A DNA stretch of 64,000 nucleotides from Trema orientale (GCA_002914845.1 JXTC01000088.1:311272-375271); one strand, 5' to 3'; counted from the first letter of the stretch, positions 35,909 to 47,832 are shown. Notes: generated by a model not told the origin, from the sequence alone. Translations and numbers: made by a program.

Positions 35909-37955
35909 TTTTTTTTTTTTTTTTTGAAAGGGAGAGCTTTCTCATTGCTACAAGTATGTAATTACAAATTTGAAAATACAGTATGGACATGAGTCTCTCT
36001 ATACTATATCCCGATCAGCATCAATTGCAGTTTGTGCTAGTTTATGGGCCACTATATTCCTAATTCTAAAAACATGATGACAAGAGCCATAATTAACCGA
36101 ACTAATAAACAACTTGATATCACTAATAATAAAACCTATAGCAGAACAAGGTTGAACATGATTAATAGCATTAATAGCAAGTAGTGAATCAAATTCGATC
36201 TCATGAAAGGGGCATCTGAACTCAATAGCTAAACGAACACCCTCCTGAATGGCCAATAACTCGCTTGTAAGGATGTCCAATCTACCAGGGATTTTTAACG
36301 TCCAACAGACGAGAATAGCACATTCATGATCACGAATAGTACTACCGACACTAGCAAAATTAAGACCATTATGAACAGCCACATCCACATTGAGCTTTAA
36401 GTAACCAACCCGAGACTTATTCCACATACCAACACCAGATGAACGGAGAACATCTGGAGCCAACTCAATACGGAGCTTGCAAGCTTGGAATTCTTCCAAA
36501 TAATACTAGCACCAATCTGAGAGTTCTAAAGCATCTTTGGAAACACCATTAAACAATTTGTTATTCTGTCGAGTCTAAATAGCCCAAAGAATGACACAAA
36601 TCAAGTCAAAAATCTCCTAAGAAAATGAACGGGCCAAAATCATGAGAATATCTGCAACCGAGGTACCTCTTAGGGAAGAAAGTAAGTCCCAACATTTCAA
36701 AAAGATCCACAAGCTCGCCAAATTATCACAGAAAAAGAAGTGAGTGATTGTCTCAATTTCATCGTTGCAGCAACAACATTGAAGATCTGTATGGATACTC
36801 CAGTTTAATAGGTTGTGAGACATAAGAAGACCATCATAAAAGAGTTGCCACACAAAAATTTTTGCTTTAAAGGGGATGTTACAACTCTAAAGAAGGTTTC
36901 ACAATTTCTGAAGTACAAAATCGGAGGAAGAGCTAGTATTGATTGTAGAATTGAGAGCAACATGATAACCCGTCTTGACCGAATATTTCTCAGATTTATC
37001 ATAGTGCCATATTAAAGAGTCAGGAGACGAAGATATGCTTAAGGGGATAGAAAAAATGATATTCTAATCCACAGGAAAAAAATATTGCTAAATAAGATCG
37101 TAATTCCATTGTCCCAAACTGCTGAGAAGAGTATTAACCCGAAGATCATCATTAAAGCTAGGAGTGATGGGTTTAAATGAGCTTGGATTAGGAAGCCAAG
37201 GATTATGAAATACTTTAACAGTCGATCCATCCCTATTCTCCATCAAAGTCCCTTCACTAATAGATTTTTCCCCCAGAGAAAACTCTTCCACAACCAAAAA
37301 CTTCCATTTTTGTCAAAGACATCGAGAAAATGTGAATTAGAGAAATACTTACCCTTTGAAACACGAGTTGCCAAAGAGTTCGGGTGTTGTATAAGCTACC
37401 AAGGTTGCTTAGCCACAAGCACTTGATTAAAGAAACTAATATCACAAAATCCTAGACCACCCAATGATACAAAATCCTAGACCACCCAATGATTTGGGTT
37501 TGCAGATCGTTTCTCATTTAATCCAAGGTACTTTCTTCTTCCTGCCATTGGTACGTCACCAAAAATTCAAAAATAATGAACGAATCTCCTTACATAGTGT
37601 ATCTAGGAGTCCAAAAATACTCATTATATTTGTAGGGATAGATTGTAAGAATGCTTTCACATGCCCTCCTGTCGAAAATAATTCCTTATGCCAACTCTGG
37701 ACTCTTTTCCTAACTCTTTCAATAATATGATCAAACGCTCAGTGCTTCTTCCTCCGGACAACAGTTTGAAGACCAAGGTAACGATCATGAGACTGGACCG
37801 AAGCAAAGCCCAAAAACTATAAAATTACCTGGGTAGTTGAATCTTCAGTATTGAAGCTTAGATTGATTATAGATTTTTCAAAGTTGATTTTTAGTCCTGA
37901 CGCCGCTTCATACCAAGAGAGAATTCTATACAGGGCTTCGGCATCATGGCTGGTT
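35909..37955 (-). mobile_element. 5'-truncated L1-type LINE (reverse transcriptase tail, zf-RVT, RNase H)
   Basis: Minus-strand order: the end of a reverse transcriptase (SWYEAASGLKINFEKS near 37915, then HDRYLGL and FWW motifs), the connector region (KVFHNPWLPNPSSFKPITPS near 37200), a zf-RVT segment (DEIETITHFFFCDNLASLW near 36750), and an RNase H-like domain (LKLNVDVAVHNGLNFASVG to QTAIDADRDIV, 36390-36005). A 3' poly-A tail appears as poly-T at 35909-35925. Endonuclease, ORF1 and most of the RT are missing. Several stops and frameshifts break the rest, for example between the zf-RVT and RNase H parts. Old, inactive insertion typical of truncated plant L1. Confidence 0.88.
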
Positions 37956-38169
37956 GCTCACTAAATTTTGACTATGGACCTTAACAAAACATTTAGATAA
38001 ATTATTGGAAAAATGATATCTAGTACTATCTTTTTAAGACAAATGACAAAAATACGACCTAAAAACTTAATATGACCTAAACAGGTAATTTTTTAAAATC
38101 TAGGTAAGGAAGCTACGGTGACATAATTTTAAATATTGCAATATTTTAGAATAATGTTTATAAGTCATA

Positions 38170-39070
38170 AAAATGAGATAATGTGGTTGAGAAACATGTT
38201 AGCTTAGTGGTTGGGGCATATATTCTTGTAGGTGGTCCGTTATCTCTGTCCTTTCTCTCTTTTTTTTTGGCTATATTTTTTAAAATATTTTTTAATGTTT
38301 TTCTTCACGTTTTTTCCAATTTTTTTCCTCATTAAACATACTTCTTTCTACTATTTTCTTTTTGTTTTTCTCTTTCTTATTTTAATTTCTTTTTTCTTCG
38401 CTTTTTAAGTCTTTCAGTTCATTTTTTTGTTATTTTCCTTCAGTTTTTCTTTATTTTATTCTATTTTTAATTTTTCTTCACCGTTTTCTAATTATTTTTT
38501 TTATTAAACATACGTACATGTCTATCCTGTTTTCTTTTCTTTTTTTCTTGTTGTCTTTTGTGGTATCTAATTTAGCTTGAGTTTCCTAACGATGGTGTTA
38601 TGTATGGAAGTATAGCTTACCAGCAATATGACTTTGTATCTCTCTTCTTCTCCTTTTTTTTTTTGGCTATTTTTTAAAATGCTTTTTCATGTTTTTTTTT
38701 CCGTGCTTTTTCCCATTTTTTTCCTCATTAACATACTTATTTCTACTCTTTTTTCTTTTTATTTTTCCCTTTCTCATTTTAATTTATTTTTTCTTCACCC
38801 TTTAAGAAAAGGGAAACTATTATTTATTTTATTTTATTTTATTCTCTTTTTGATTTTTCTTCACCATTTTCTAATTATTTTTTTTTCATTGAACATACTT
38901 ATACCTTTATCCTTTTTTCTTTTCCTTTATTTTTCCTTTGTTGTCCTTTGTGGTATCTAACTTAGCTTGAGTTTCCTAACGATGATATTAGGTGTATGAA
39001 AGTATGGCTCACCAACTATTTGTTCAAATATACTTCTTTCCACTCTTTTCTTTTTCCTTTCTCATTTTAA
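38170..39070. repeat. ~0.4-kb pyrimidine-rich tandem repeat, about 2.3 copies
   Basis: The segments beginning near 38239 and 38635 share the same order of T-rich blocks, CATTAAACATACTT, TTCTCATTTTAATTTATTTT and TTAGCTTGAGTTTCCTAACG. A third partial copy starts near 39000. No coding value; the long Phe/Leu/Ser frame at 38628-38960 is a by-product. Confidence 0.7.
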
Positions 39071-39189
39071 TTTATTTTTCCTTCAATCTTTGAAAAAGAG
39101 GAAAATATCTTCTTCTCTTTTTTCGCTATTTTCTTTTTAGTGTTTTTTTTTTCATTTTCTTCTTTTTTTAGTTTCTTGTAACCAAATTG

Positions 39190-39900
39190 GTTTGAGATAA
39201 CCAAACCGTGGAAAAAAGGAAAAAAAAATGGTTTCCATGAAACTTTTGTATTTTTTAGGAAACATTTGCAGTTTCCTGTGATTTACTTGCATACGGGGCA
39301 TTCTACTAAAAAGAAACCAAACTGGTTTTTTAGAAACCTTTGTTGTTTCTTGTAATTTACTTACATATATGGCATTCTGCTAAAAGAATACTAAACTAGT
39401 TTCTTGTGATTTACTTACGTACGAGACATTCTATTAAAAGGAAACTATGGTTTCTTGTTATTTACTTATATACAGAACATTTTGCTTCACATAAACCAAA
39501 CTAGTTTTCTGAAAACCTTTTTGGTTTCTTATTATTTACTTATATATATGGCATTCTGCTAATAGAAAACCAAAATGATCTCCTGGATACTTTATGGTTT
39601 CTTGTAATTTACTTACATATAGGGTATTATGCTAAAAGGAAACCAAACTGGTTTCTTGGAAACTTTTGTAGTTTCCTGTGATTTACTTACATATAGGACA
39701 TTCTGCTACATATAAACCAAACTGGTTACTTATCATTTACTTATATACAGTGCATTCCGCTAAAAAGAAACCAAAATAGTTTCCTAGAAACTTTTGTTGT
39801 TTCCAGAAATATAATAGTAGAATATAATAATGGAAACCTTTGTGGTTTCCAAACATTCTGCTAAATAGAAACTAAATTGGTTTTATTCTAAAAAACAATC
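39190..39900. repeat. Degenerate 55-75-bp minisatellite built on GGTTTC...GCATTCTGCTAAAAG
   Basis: At least eight diverged copies of TTACTTACATATAGGGCATT followed by CTGCTAAAAGGAAACCAAAC occur near 39286, 39362, 39416, 39468, 39541, 39612, 39686 and 39746. GAAACCAAA and TTGGTTTC blocks bracket each unit. Confidence 0.8.
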
Positions 39901-40060
39901 TGGTTTCCCATACGTGGTAATCAAAAAATCAATCTGGTTTCTTAGGAACCAAGCTTATTTCACGTAACAAGTAAAAAATCAAATTTGTTTTCAAGTGGAA
40001 GCCAAATTAATTTCTTGTAAAAACTATGTTGGTTTCGAATAGTAACCAAAAAATAATTTG

Positions 40061-40440
40061 AACTATTTTGGTTTCCTAACAAAAATTTAGTTATTGTTAT
40101 TTTTGAAATGAAAACCCAAATTGGTATTGAGTAGTTTCGAGTAGAAACTAAATTGGTACGAATAGTAATCAAAAAATAATTTTAACTATTTTGGTTTCCT
40201 AAAAAAATTTAGTTATTGTTATTCTTGAAACTAAAAACTAAATTAGTATTGAATAGTTTCAAATAGAAACCATATTGGTTTCGAATAATATTCAAAAAAC
40301 AGATTTAACTATTTTGGTTTCCTAAAAAACTTTGGTTATTGTTATTCTTGAAACCACAAATTAAATTAGTATTAAGTAGTTTCAAGTCAAAATCAAATTG
40401 GTTTTAAGTAGAAACTATGTTGGTTTTGAGTAGTAGCCAA
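40061..40440. repeat. 123-bp tandem repeat, three copies
   Basis: Units start AACTATTTTGGTTTCCTAA at 40061, 40184 and 40307, exactly 123 bp apart, with few differences. GAAACC/GGTTTC motifs link this array to the preceding minisatellite. Confidence 0.85.
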
Positions 40441-40518
40441 AGAAAGATTCGGGTGACCAGTTCTTATAACTAGTTACTTTAGAAACTAGAAACCAAATTT
40501 ATTTTTAATATCCTTAAA

Positions 40519-41209
40519 GGGCCGTTTGGTATAGAGAGTTCCAAGTTTTCATATTAATGAGAATGATGATGATGAGGAAGTAATTATCTGGAAACCTGAA
40601 TTAACATGTTTGGTTGCATACAAGAATATTGTTCATAAGTCCTAGGAAAACTACGTTTAGTTGTGCATCAGAATGTATTATTTTTTTTTCAGAATACTTG
40701 TTTTTCATATTTGTCACAACTATAAATAAATTGTTGTTCGTAATTTATATAATCAAATAACATGTTATTTTTTTTAAATATATATATAAATTTATTTTCT
40801 TGAAAATAATAAAATAATTATAAAATTTGAAATTGTTTGTCCAGGTACTATTCAATTAAAACATTTCCTAATTATATATGACATCCCAAATCCTCATTTT
40901 CTTTCTATGCAAACATTACACTTAATCAATTTGATTTAAAAAGTTCACTGTAATGCCTAAACGACCACCATTTTTTATCTATAAAATGTAAAAGCGTGAA
41001 AATAGTGTGAAGAACCCACAGTTTTGAGTTTATATGGCATATGAAATCTACCATTTCAGATTATTTTTACATTACCCCTTTCCCCGGCAAAGTGAGCCCC
41101 GACGTATCCACTTACCCGAGTTTCAAAAAAGCCCAATATCCTATACCAAACATAAGAATCTCTAAGATTCTCATTCCCACCCAAACTTTAACCCATACCA
41201 AACAGCCCC
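40519..41209. mobile_element. 691-bp Tourist-like MITE (GGGCCGTTTGGTAT ends)
   Basis: The left end GGGCCGTTTGGTAT pairs with the right end, inward GGGGCTGTTTGGTAT. TAA follows the right end, and TTAAA precedes the left. The interior is non-coding. The termini resemble those of the 32508-33619 element. Confidence 0.7.
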
Positions 41210-41219
41210 TAAGTGGGAA

Positions 41220-41640
41220 AAAAAGTGGCATCTCATGTCTTTAAGTGGAAAGAGGGGCTCTTTCTACTTATAAGAAAAGGGAAAAAAAAGAAAAAAAATT
41301 CAAAATAAAAAATAAAAGATTAAGGAAGAAACAAGAAAATGAAAAATAACAAAAGAAAAGGAAAATAAAAGTGGAGCAAATAAAAAAACGAAAAAGAATA
41401 AAATAGTGAAAGAAAAAAACAACAAAAATACTTAAATGTGGGGTTGTTTAAAGTGAATAAAAAAAATTAAGGAAGAAAAAAAATTGAAAACGAAAAAGAG
41501 CAAAAAAAAGCACAAAAAGGAGAAAGAATTAAAATAGAGAAATAAAATAAAAACAAACAAGATTAAAAAAAAAAAGGCAAAATATAAAGTATAAGAAGAG
41601 AGAAACAACAACAGTACTCAAAAATGGAGTTGTTGTGGCT
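41220..41640. repeat. A-rich low-complexity tract
   Basis: A run of AAAAGAAAAA-type sequence with occasional repeats of AAGAAAAAAAT and ATAAAATAG. No gene. Confidence 0.5.
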
Positions 41641-41710
41641 TGAACCATGAACAGAAAAAAAGCTTGGGTTTCTTACACTTATACCTATAAAAAAAATGAA
41701 AATAATTACA

Positions 41711-42033
41711 AAAATACGGAAGTCAAAGTTTTTTCCAGTTTTCATACAGTTTTAATTAGGAAAATATCATTTTTTTACAAATATTTAGAAAATTATCATT
41801 TTTAAAATAGTTACTGGTTACCAGTTTCTGGAAACTGGTTACTAGAAACTGGTTACCAGTTATATATTAGTTATAAATATCTTCGGTTACTAGTTACCAG
41901 TTTCTGGAAACTGGTTATAGAAACTAGTTACTATTTTAAAAAATGGTATTTTTGTAAATATTTTTTTAAAAAATGGTATTTTTCTAATAAAAACCGTACC
42001 GCACCATGAGAAACACAAAAGCACCGTATTTTT
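41711..42033. repeat. Inverted repeat with GGTTACCAGTTTCTGG core
   Basis: Arms starting AAAATACGG at the left and ending CCGTATTTTT at the right are inverted copies carrying several GAAAATATCATTTTT/AAAAATGGTATTTTT blocks. The centre (41805-41940) alternates GGTTACCAGT, TTCTGGAAACTGGTTA and their complements. Probably a non-autonomous element; no target duplication was fixed. Confidence 0.6.
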
Positions 42034-43077
42034 CCAATTCTTTTCAAAAATACCGTATTTTTTCTAATTTCCCCAAAAAGCTTTAGTCATTTAGTCCATT
42101 TCAAAAAAAAGAAAAAAAAAAAAGAAACCAACTCATTTAGTCATTTTCAAGTATTAGCATCAAATATTTGGAAAAATACAATTAAAGATCGTACGGGATT
42201 TTAATTGTTTTTAGAAGATCGTAAATTTAGTATTATTTTGTTTTTAGAAGGTCGTAAATTTGATAATATTTTTGAAAATATAGTTATAAGTATCTAAAAC
42301 CCTAAATTATTGACAGATTAAAGCTTGTTGTTTTCTCTTCCGAATGTTTTTTTTTTAAAAAAAATTATTATTTCTTTTTAAATATTACTTGACAATTATT
42401 TAAATTTCATGGTGGACAGTGAAAATTTCAAAAGTATTTGTTTAATTTTGAACTAAATTAATTTCGCAAAGTTCTTTGGGATGTTGTTTCATAAAAATTT
42501 AGGCGTCATTCCCCCTTCTCAAAGCCTCAACAAAATTCGAGTATTCTTTTTTTTTTTTGGCCCCTAAAATTGATATCATTTCCTTTTGAATTTCCAAGAA
42601 CGGAAAGTATGAATCAAAAATTATTTTGCAAGCACTTCAACTCCTCTATTTATTATTATTATTCTTCTTTCGAAATCAACTCTGCTATTTTCGATCAAGC
42701 AAAAAATTACTGGGGAATCCTGCATAAATACGGGAAAAGATGGGTTGAATTTAAATGTACGGACTGGCCCAATTCATATGACAAATACGGAGAACGGGCT
42801 GAAAAAATTGGAAAAATACGTTCTGGGCCTTTATTTTTAAGACAGTGGCATTTTGGCAATTCAGCTGAAAAATGTGGTATTCCCGAAATATGGTACAAAA
42901 AATGTTTTTTTTATAATACGGTAAATAAAATGTGGTATATTGAAAATATGTTAATAAAATATGATATTTTAGAAATTTGGAGTAATCACAGCCCAATTAT
43001 TTATTTATTTATGGGCTTATTACAAAAATCCAAGCCCAAAGTACCAAAATTTGAAAAATCCTGGATTGACTGATTTT
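42034..43077. other. Region related to the flanking inverted repeats
   Basis: Contains scattered AAATACGG and TGGTATTT motifs like those of the neighbouring inverted repeats. An open frame of 167 codons (42570-43073) has no recognisable domain and crosses these motifs, so it is not called a gene. Confidence 0.35.
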
Positions 43078-43428
43078 TTTGAAAAATTCTGGTTTGATTT
43101 ATAAAAATCACTTTTTAAAAGGATTATTCGGAAAATATCACTTTTAAAAAATATTTAGAAAAATATCATTTTTCCTTCAAAATTGGTATTTTTCAATGGT
43201 ACTCGAGGTAACCAGTTAGGTTACTTAAAGTAACCAATTCAGTTACTTGAAGTAACTGTTCAAGTTACTTCGGATAACTCGGCTAGCTATCTTAAGTATC
43301 TCATCAATTAATAAAAAGTGGTATTTTTCTAAATATTATTAAAAGTGATATTTTATAATTAAATATGGGATTTTTCAGAACAATTTTAAATTCCGGGATT
43401 TTTTCAATTTTTTTGAAAAATTACCATA
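43078..43428. repeat. Second inverted repeat of the same style, GGTTACTTAAAGTAACC core
   Basis: The left arm (ATCACTTTT...GAAAAATATCATTTTT) and right arm (AAAAAGTGGTATTTTTCTAA...AATCCCGGGA-like) are diverged inverted copies. They enclose short palindromic steps of AAGTAACC/GGTTACTT. Layout parallels 41711-42033. Confidence 0.55.
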
Positions 43429-43551
43429 AAAAATCAAATTTCCTCTTTATTTATTTTGAAAAAAGGGTTAAGTAGACAATTACCACTTTTTTCAAATGTT
43501 TAACTAAGTTTACCACTACTATTAGATTCTACCACTTTTAGGAGGGAATTA

Positions 43552-43765
43552 GTCAAGAATCGGTCAAGAATTCATCAAGAATCCATCAAGATTACCAACG
43601 ACGTCAAGAATCTATCAAGAATCCACTAAGAAACCATCAAGATTGTCAAGAATCTATCAAGAATTCATCAAAAACCCATCAAGATCGTCATCAATATTAA
43701 GAATCTATCAAGAATACATCAAGATCGTCAAGAATTCGTCAAGATCATCATGAATTCATTAATAA
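43552..43765. repeat. ~11-bp minisatellite (ATCAAGAATCC)
   Basis: About 20 imperfect copies of ATCAAGAATCC, ATCAAGAATCT or GTCAAGAAT follow each other. Non-coding. Confidence 0.85.
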
Positions 43766-43859
43766 TTCATTTAAAAAAAGTGGTATGGTAGTAGATTTAA
43801 TTAATGAGGAAAAAAAAAGTAGTATAAAGCTAATTTATTCTTGAAAAAACGTTACTCCG

Positions 43860-44500
43860 CTTCCCGATTATTGAATACAATAGGTATCCAGGAATGATAA
43901 CCTCTGATTTTTTTTTTTTTTGGTCAAACATATTTTTTTCGCAAAATAAATATCTAAATTCACGGTATCCTGGTTGTATCATACCAGGATACCTATGTTA
44001 AGCTATAGTTTTTTTTTTTTTTTTTGATTAGGTAATATGAATGGTCAAATTCCCGAATAGTATACCTTAACAAGATACCTATGGTAACAAAAAGCTAAAT
44101 TGATATTCTTTATTTATTTTTTCATTTTTTTGCAATATTGATGATTCAATTGTCGGGTATCATATATATGGTAACCTCTGGTTTATTTATTTATTATTTT
44201 TTAATACGAACATTCAAATTTCTAAATATCATACGGACCTTGATGGTATTCTACCAAGATAACTATAGTAACCTGTAGTTGTTTTTTTTTTCTTTGTTTT
44301 TTTTTTCAAGCAACATAAACAACCAAATTTCTAGATATCATAAGTATCTAAACTAATGATTCAATTCTCAGATTACATATGGTAACCTCCAGTTTATTTA
44401 TTTATTTTTTTAATACGAACGTTAAATTCCTAGATACTATAATTATCTGTGGTATCATGCCAAGATACTAGTGATAACGAACAACTAAATTTAATCTTGG
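43860..44500. repeat. Degenerate ~120-140-bp tandem repeat (GGTAACCTC, poly-T, AATTCC, GATACCTATGG)
   Basis: Successive units share a GGTATCnAGG-like block, GGTAACCTCTG, a long T tract and CAAATTCC(T/C)AGAT. At least four diverged copies. No coding value. Confidence 0.65.
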
Positions 44501-45680
44501 TATATTAAATAGATACTTAGAGCAACTTGAGTTTAATCTTAGTATCTTGAATAGATAACTTAGAGTGACAAAAATTTAGTCTATATTCATAATAGAAATG
44601 GTGAATCTAACTAGATTAGATACCTTAGTAGTCAACTAAAAACTAAGAGAAATATCATTTTACAACTGAAAGATGAGCCTAGTAATAAGAATGGATATAT
44701 ACAACTACTTAATTTTGATTTTTGCTCAAGAATCATATGTGCCGAAGGAAAATAGCTTGGATACTATATCCATACAGTTACCAATATATAGTTATCATTT
44801 GGGTTACCTAATTCCCTTACAAACTAACAATAGCTATTTTTCAAATATTGATTATGGTTACCAACTTTGTCGTTTCATCCTACTAGCGTCTTTTCAGTCA
44901 TAAACATGTGATATCTAATTTGGTTACTTTTTACACACTAATTATTCAACTAGTATTATATTTTTACATGATATCTAAACTTGTCAACTGTTTACCTGAT
45001 TTCCATTTTTGCTAAATTCTCATGGAGTTTTTTCTTATTGTTTTTTATTCAGTTCAGCTTAAATTTTCTTTAAATTTTATGTGAAGAAAGAATAATATAT
45101 ATCGAAATTAAATACAAATGCAAAACTATCCCAGTTTTTAGACATTCAATTACAGGGGAAAAAAAAAATAAAGGTGACAGCATATGGAATTAATGCGGCT
45201 TTAAAATGGGCATGTTGGACATCTTCGACCCAGCGAGTACCACTATTCCACTACAGCGTATAGTTTTTTTTTTTTTTTTTTTCTTTTCTATCCGAAGCCA
45301 TAAAAAGCCACATGCACAAAATAAAAATAAATATTTCTTCCGAGGCAATACATGAAATAAATGATATATAAAAGTGTTCAAAATTCACAAAAATCGATCT
45401 GATTTAATCTAATACGTAAAATGTAGAATCAAAAAAATGCGAATTGAATTGGCAGAACAAAAGAAGTGCGAATTAAATGTGCGAATTAAATTGGCAGAAG
45501 AAAAAAAATGCGAATTGAATTAGATTGGATTGATTAAAATTCTGAAATCTTTTGTTATATGTTCTTTTCAATTTGAAAATATTCAATCTAAACCAATTCA
45601 CACTTAATTTATACATATAAAAATAAGAAAAATTGATTTAGGTAACACTATAATATTGAGTACCACGTTTTGATATTATT
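44501..45680. other. Gene-free AT-rich region
   Basis: No supported gene. Near 45430-45530 a short motif AATGCGAATTGAATTGGCAG recurs three or four times as an irregular direct repeat. Confidence 0.45.
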
Positions 45681-45689
45681 ATTTATGTT

Positions 45690-46325
45690 GGTTGAGTTCT
45701 GAAATTATACCCCTATCTAATCTCTTGCTGCTCCTCAATTCTCTCTCCCCCTCGCTCCTCTCTCTCACTCATTCGTCGACTCTCTCTCGCTACTCTCGAT
45801 CGGCTCTGTTCTCTACTGGGATTCCGATTACGGCGCCGCCGATTGCGATAATGTGTGAGTTTCTCTTCTATACTGGCTCTATGCTACATGCTATATATAC
45901 TCTTCAAATGTCCCAGTGGATTGGAATGAGTTAATTAATTGATTTTCTTTCTATAAACCTTTTTTTTTTTCAACGGACTTGGTGGTGAAAAATAATCGCC
46001 TTTTCAGGCTTTTTGCTCTTTTGTACGTTATATATCATCTAAGTTTCACTTTGTCTTGGTCATCTGTTGTGTATTTATGTTATCTTTTTTGTCTTGTTCT
46101 TTACCAATTGGTTCTCATACAAATTAAGTACGTGATATACGCGGTTCAACCTCTTTCTCAAACTTGTTCATGGCCGCGGGGACTGGATAGTAAACCGCCA
46201 TGGTCCTTCATAGGCACAGATCAGAACCTGAACACAACAGTTTTAACCATTTTAATCGATCTGGTTCAATTAGTGACAGAGACAAAATTAACTAATGATC
46301 AACTAATTACTCTTTCGGAGAAATA
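45690..46325 (+). other. Possible orphan leader or first exon
   Basis: A CT-rich, locally GC-richer stretch (45715-45860) resembles a plant 5' untranslated region, ending ATTGCGATAATGTGTGAGTTTC, which contains a plausible GT donor. Open frames on either side have no recognisable domain and no downstream exon was identified. It could be a relic promoter or the first exon of an unrecognised transcript. Confidence 0.25.
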
Positions 46326-46671
46326 ATCTTATATATCACGGGACTTTGAACTTGAAGCTAGCTGCCAACCTCATTGTGGATTATCAACAAAAGAATATAT
46401 ATAGGAAGATGAACCTCTGATCATATTGAATGCTTTCCAGCCTCACTCAAGCACACAAGGTTCAATGAAACTACTAGAGCCCATGCCAGCTAATTGTCAG
46501 ATTATTTCCCTAATTATTGAATAATGCTATTAGCATCAATAGTGTCCAACACCATAATAATGTGTCAGTCTGTTACTGAATGATTTAATAACATTCCTCT
46601 TATAGTTAAACCATTCTGATCACGCGCGTTGACAATGCAACGGTGGAGCATTAACCTCCATAGATGCGCTG

Positions 46672-46678
46672 TATATAA
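46672..46678 (+). promoter_or_regulatory. TATA box of the cyclophilin copy
   Basis: TATATAA lies 88 bp upstream of the ATG at 46767 and about 30 bp before a plausible start near 46705. Confidence 0.5.
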
Positions 46679-46766
46679 ATATCAGCTTCCATAGCCCAGC
46701 CCAAGTTCAGAGATTTTCACCGAGGGGGAAAAAAAAAAAAAAAGCTAGGGTTTCCTTTCAGCTTCA

Positions 46767-47297
46767 ATGGCGGCCTCCACCTCAAACCCTAACCCTCGCC
46801 CTCGGGTCTTCTTCGATATTGCGATTGGGCCCTCACCGGCCCCGGTCGGAAGGATCGTGATGGAGCTCTACGCCACGTGGTCCCTCTCACCGCCGAGAAC
46901 TTCCGTGCGCTCTGCACCGGCGAGAAGGGAACAGGAAGGAGCGGAAAGCCCTTACACTACAAGGGTACCGATTTCCACTGTTTGCTCCGGGGCTTGGGGA
47001 TCATGGGCGGCATCACGGACGGCCTCTTCGGCGAGTCGATCTACCGTTATAGATTCAAGGACGAGAACTTCATCATGAAGCACATCGGCCCCGGCGTCCT
47101 CTGCATGGTGAATAGCGCCCGTAACACCAACCGATCTCAGTTCTTAATCTCTACTGTCAAAACAGATTGGCTTGATGGGCGCAATGTTGTGTTCGGTCAT
47201 GTCGTCGAGGGCATGGACGTGGTCATGGCGATCGAAAGGCTCGGGGGTGTCAATGGTCGTCCCATCGGAACAGTGACGATCGCCGATTGTGGCCAGG
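46767..47297 (+). pseudogene. Intronless cyclophilin (peptidyl-prolyl isomerase) with frameshift and altered active site
   Basis: The first frame encodes [20 protein letters not shown] and VMELYA. One missing base just after GCC near 46874 shifts the frame, and the fold resumes as [20 protein letters not shown] through [11 protein letters not shown] to VTIADCGQ (46877-47297), the full single-domain cytosolic cyclophilin length. Beyond the frameshift, the catalytic region is degenerate: HRVI is replaced by HCLL, FMCQGGD by LGIMGGI, and the His after the conserved WLDG is Asn (RNVVFG). The Arg and Gln needed for isomerase activity are therefore lost. No intron interrupts the domain, although CYP18/19-type plant genes are also intronless. 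The reading then passes GTAGTG without the usual CGQLS stop. A real TATA box upstream means transcription is possible. If the missing base is a sequencing error, it would still be a catalytically impaired paralogue. Confidence 0.82.
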
Positions 47298-47829
47298 TAG
47301 TGTGTGTTTTCTTTTCTTTTTTTTTTTTTGGTATATCTGTCGAACCAAGCTATCTTAAACTGAAACAGAAATTAATAAGTCCTTTTTCTGTAATCTGGTC
47401 CCTGGTTGCTCTCTTTATCTTAATTTGTTCAATTTGTTATGTGATTGTCGAGATAGTGAGAATTCTGCTTCCGATATTAGTCAAAATGTTTAGGTGTTCT
47501 CTTTGCAAACTGGGCTTGAGAAATATTGGATTCGATGAGGGCGATTGGTTCTTTTATTTTTTAAACAACATATAGAAATCACTTGGTCCATAATCCATTT
47601 TGAAGCTCTTTTTAAAATGAAATGGAAGGATCCTTCACCAATCGGCCATCCCATCCCATGATCTTTTAAAACTCGATTTGTGTATGGGTATTTTTCTTAG
47701 TCTTACCATACAATATTTTCTTTGTATGAAAACAACTGGACCGCTTTGTGCGTAATATACAAAAGCTTGGTTTTACATTTGTTTGTTTTACCATTCCAAA
47801 CCTCACTTATTCTTAAGTAGATGATATAG
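47298..47829. other. 3' flank of the cyclophilin copy
   Basis: AT-rich, no recognisable exon. Either a 3' flank or an intron if the GTAGTG after CGQ is used as a donor; no matching downstream exon was found. Confidence 0.4.
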
Positions 47830-47832
47830 TCA

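Noticed and set aside
38195-38245. tRNA-like TTAGCTTAGTGGTTGGGGCA, possibly a tRNA gene or SINE head
   Set aside because: Only an A-box-like word is present; no B-box, cloverleaf, tail or flanking duplication was found.
38628-38960. 110-codon Phe/Leu-rich, membrane-like frame
   Set aside because: Translation of a pyrimidine-rich tandem repeat.
42570-43073. Open frame of 167 codons that might be a novel gene
   Set aside because: No recognisable domain, odd composition (many Tyr, Trp, Lys, Ile), and it runs through AAATACGG/TGGTATTT repeat words shared with the inverted repeats on either side. No splice, promoter or homology support.
43552-43765. Regularly spaced short repeats resembling a CRISPR array
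   Set aside because: Units of ~11 bp are contiguous with no unique spacers, and the genome is eukaryotic; this is a minisatellite.
45979-46326. 115-codon frame upstream of the cyclophilin copy
   Set aside because: No domain and no coding-like composition; probably intronic or intergenic.
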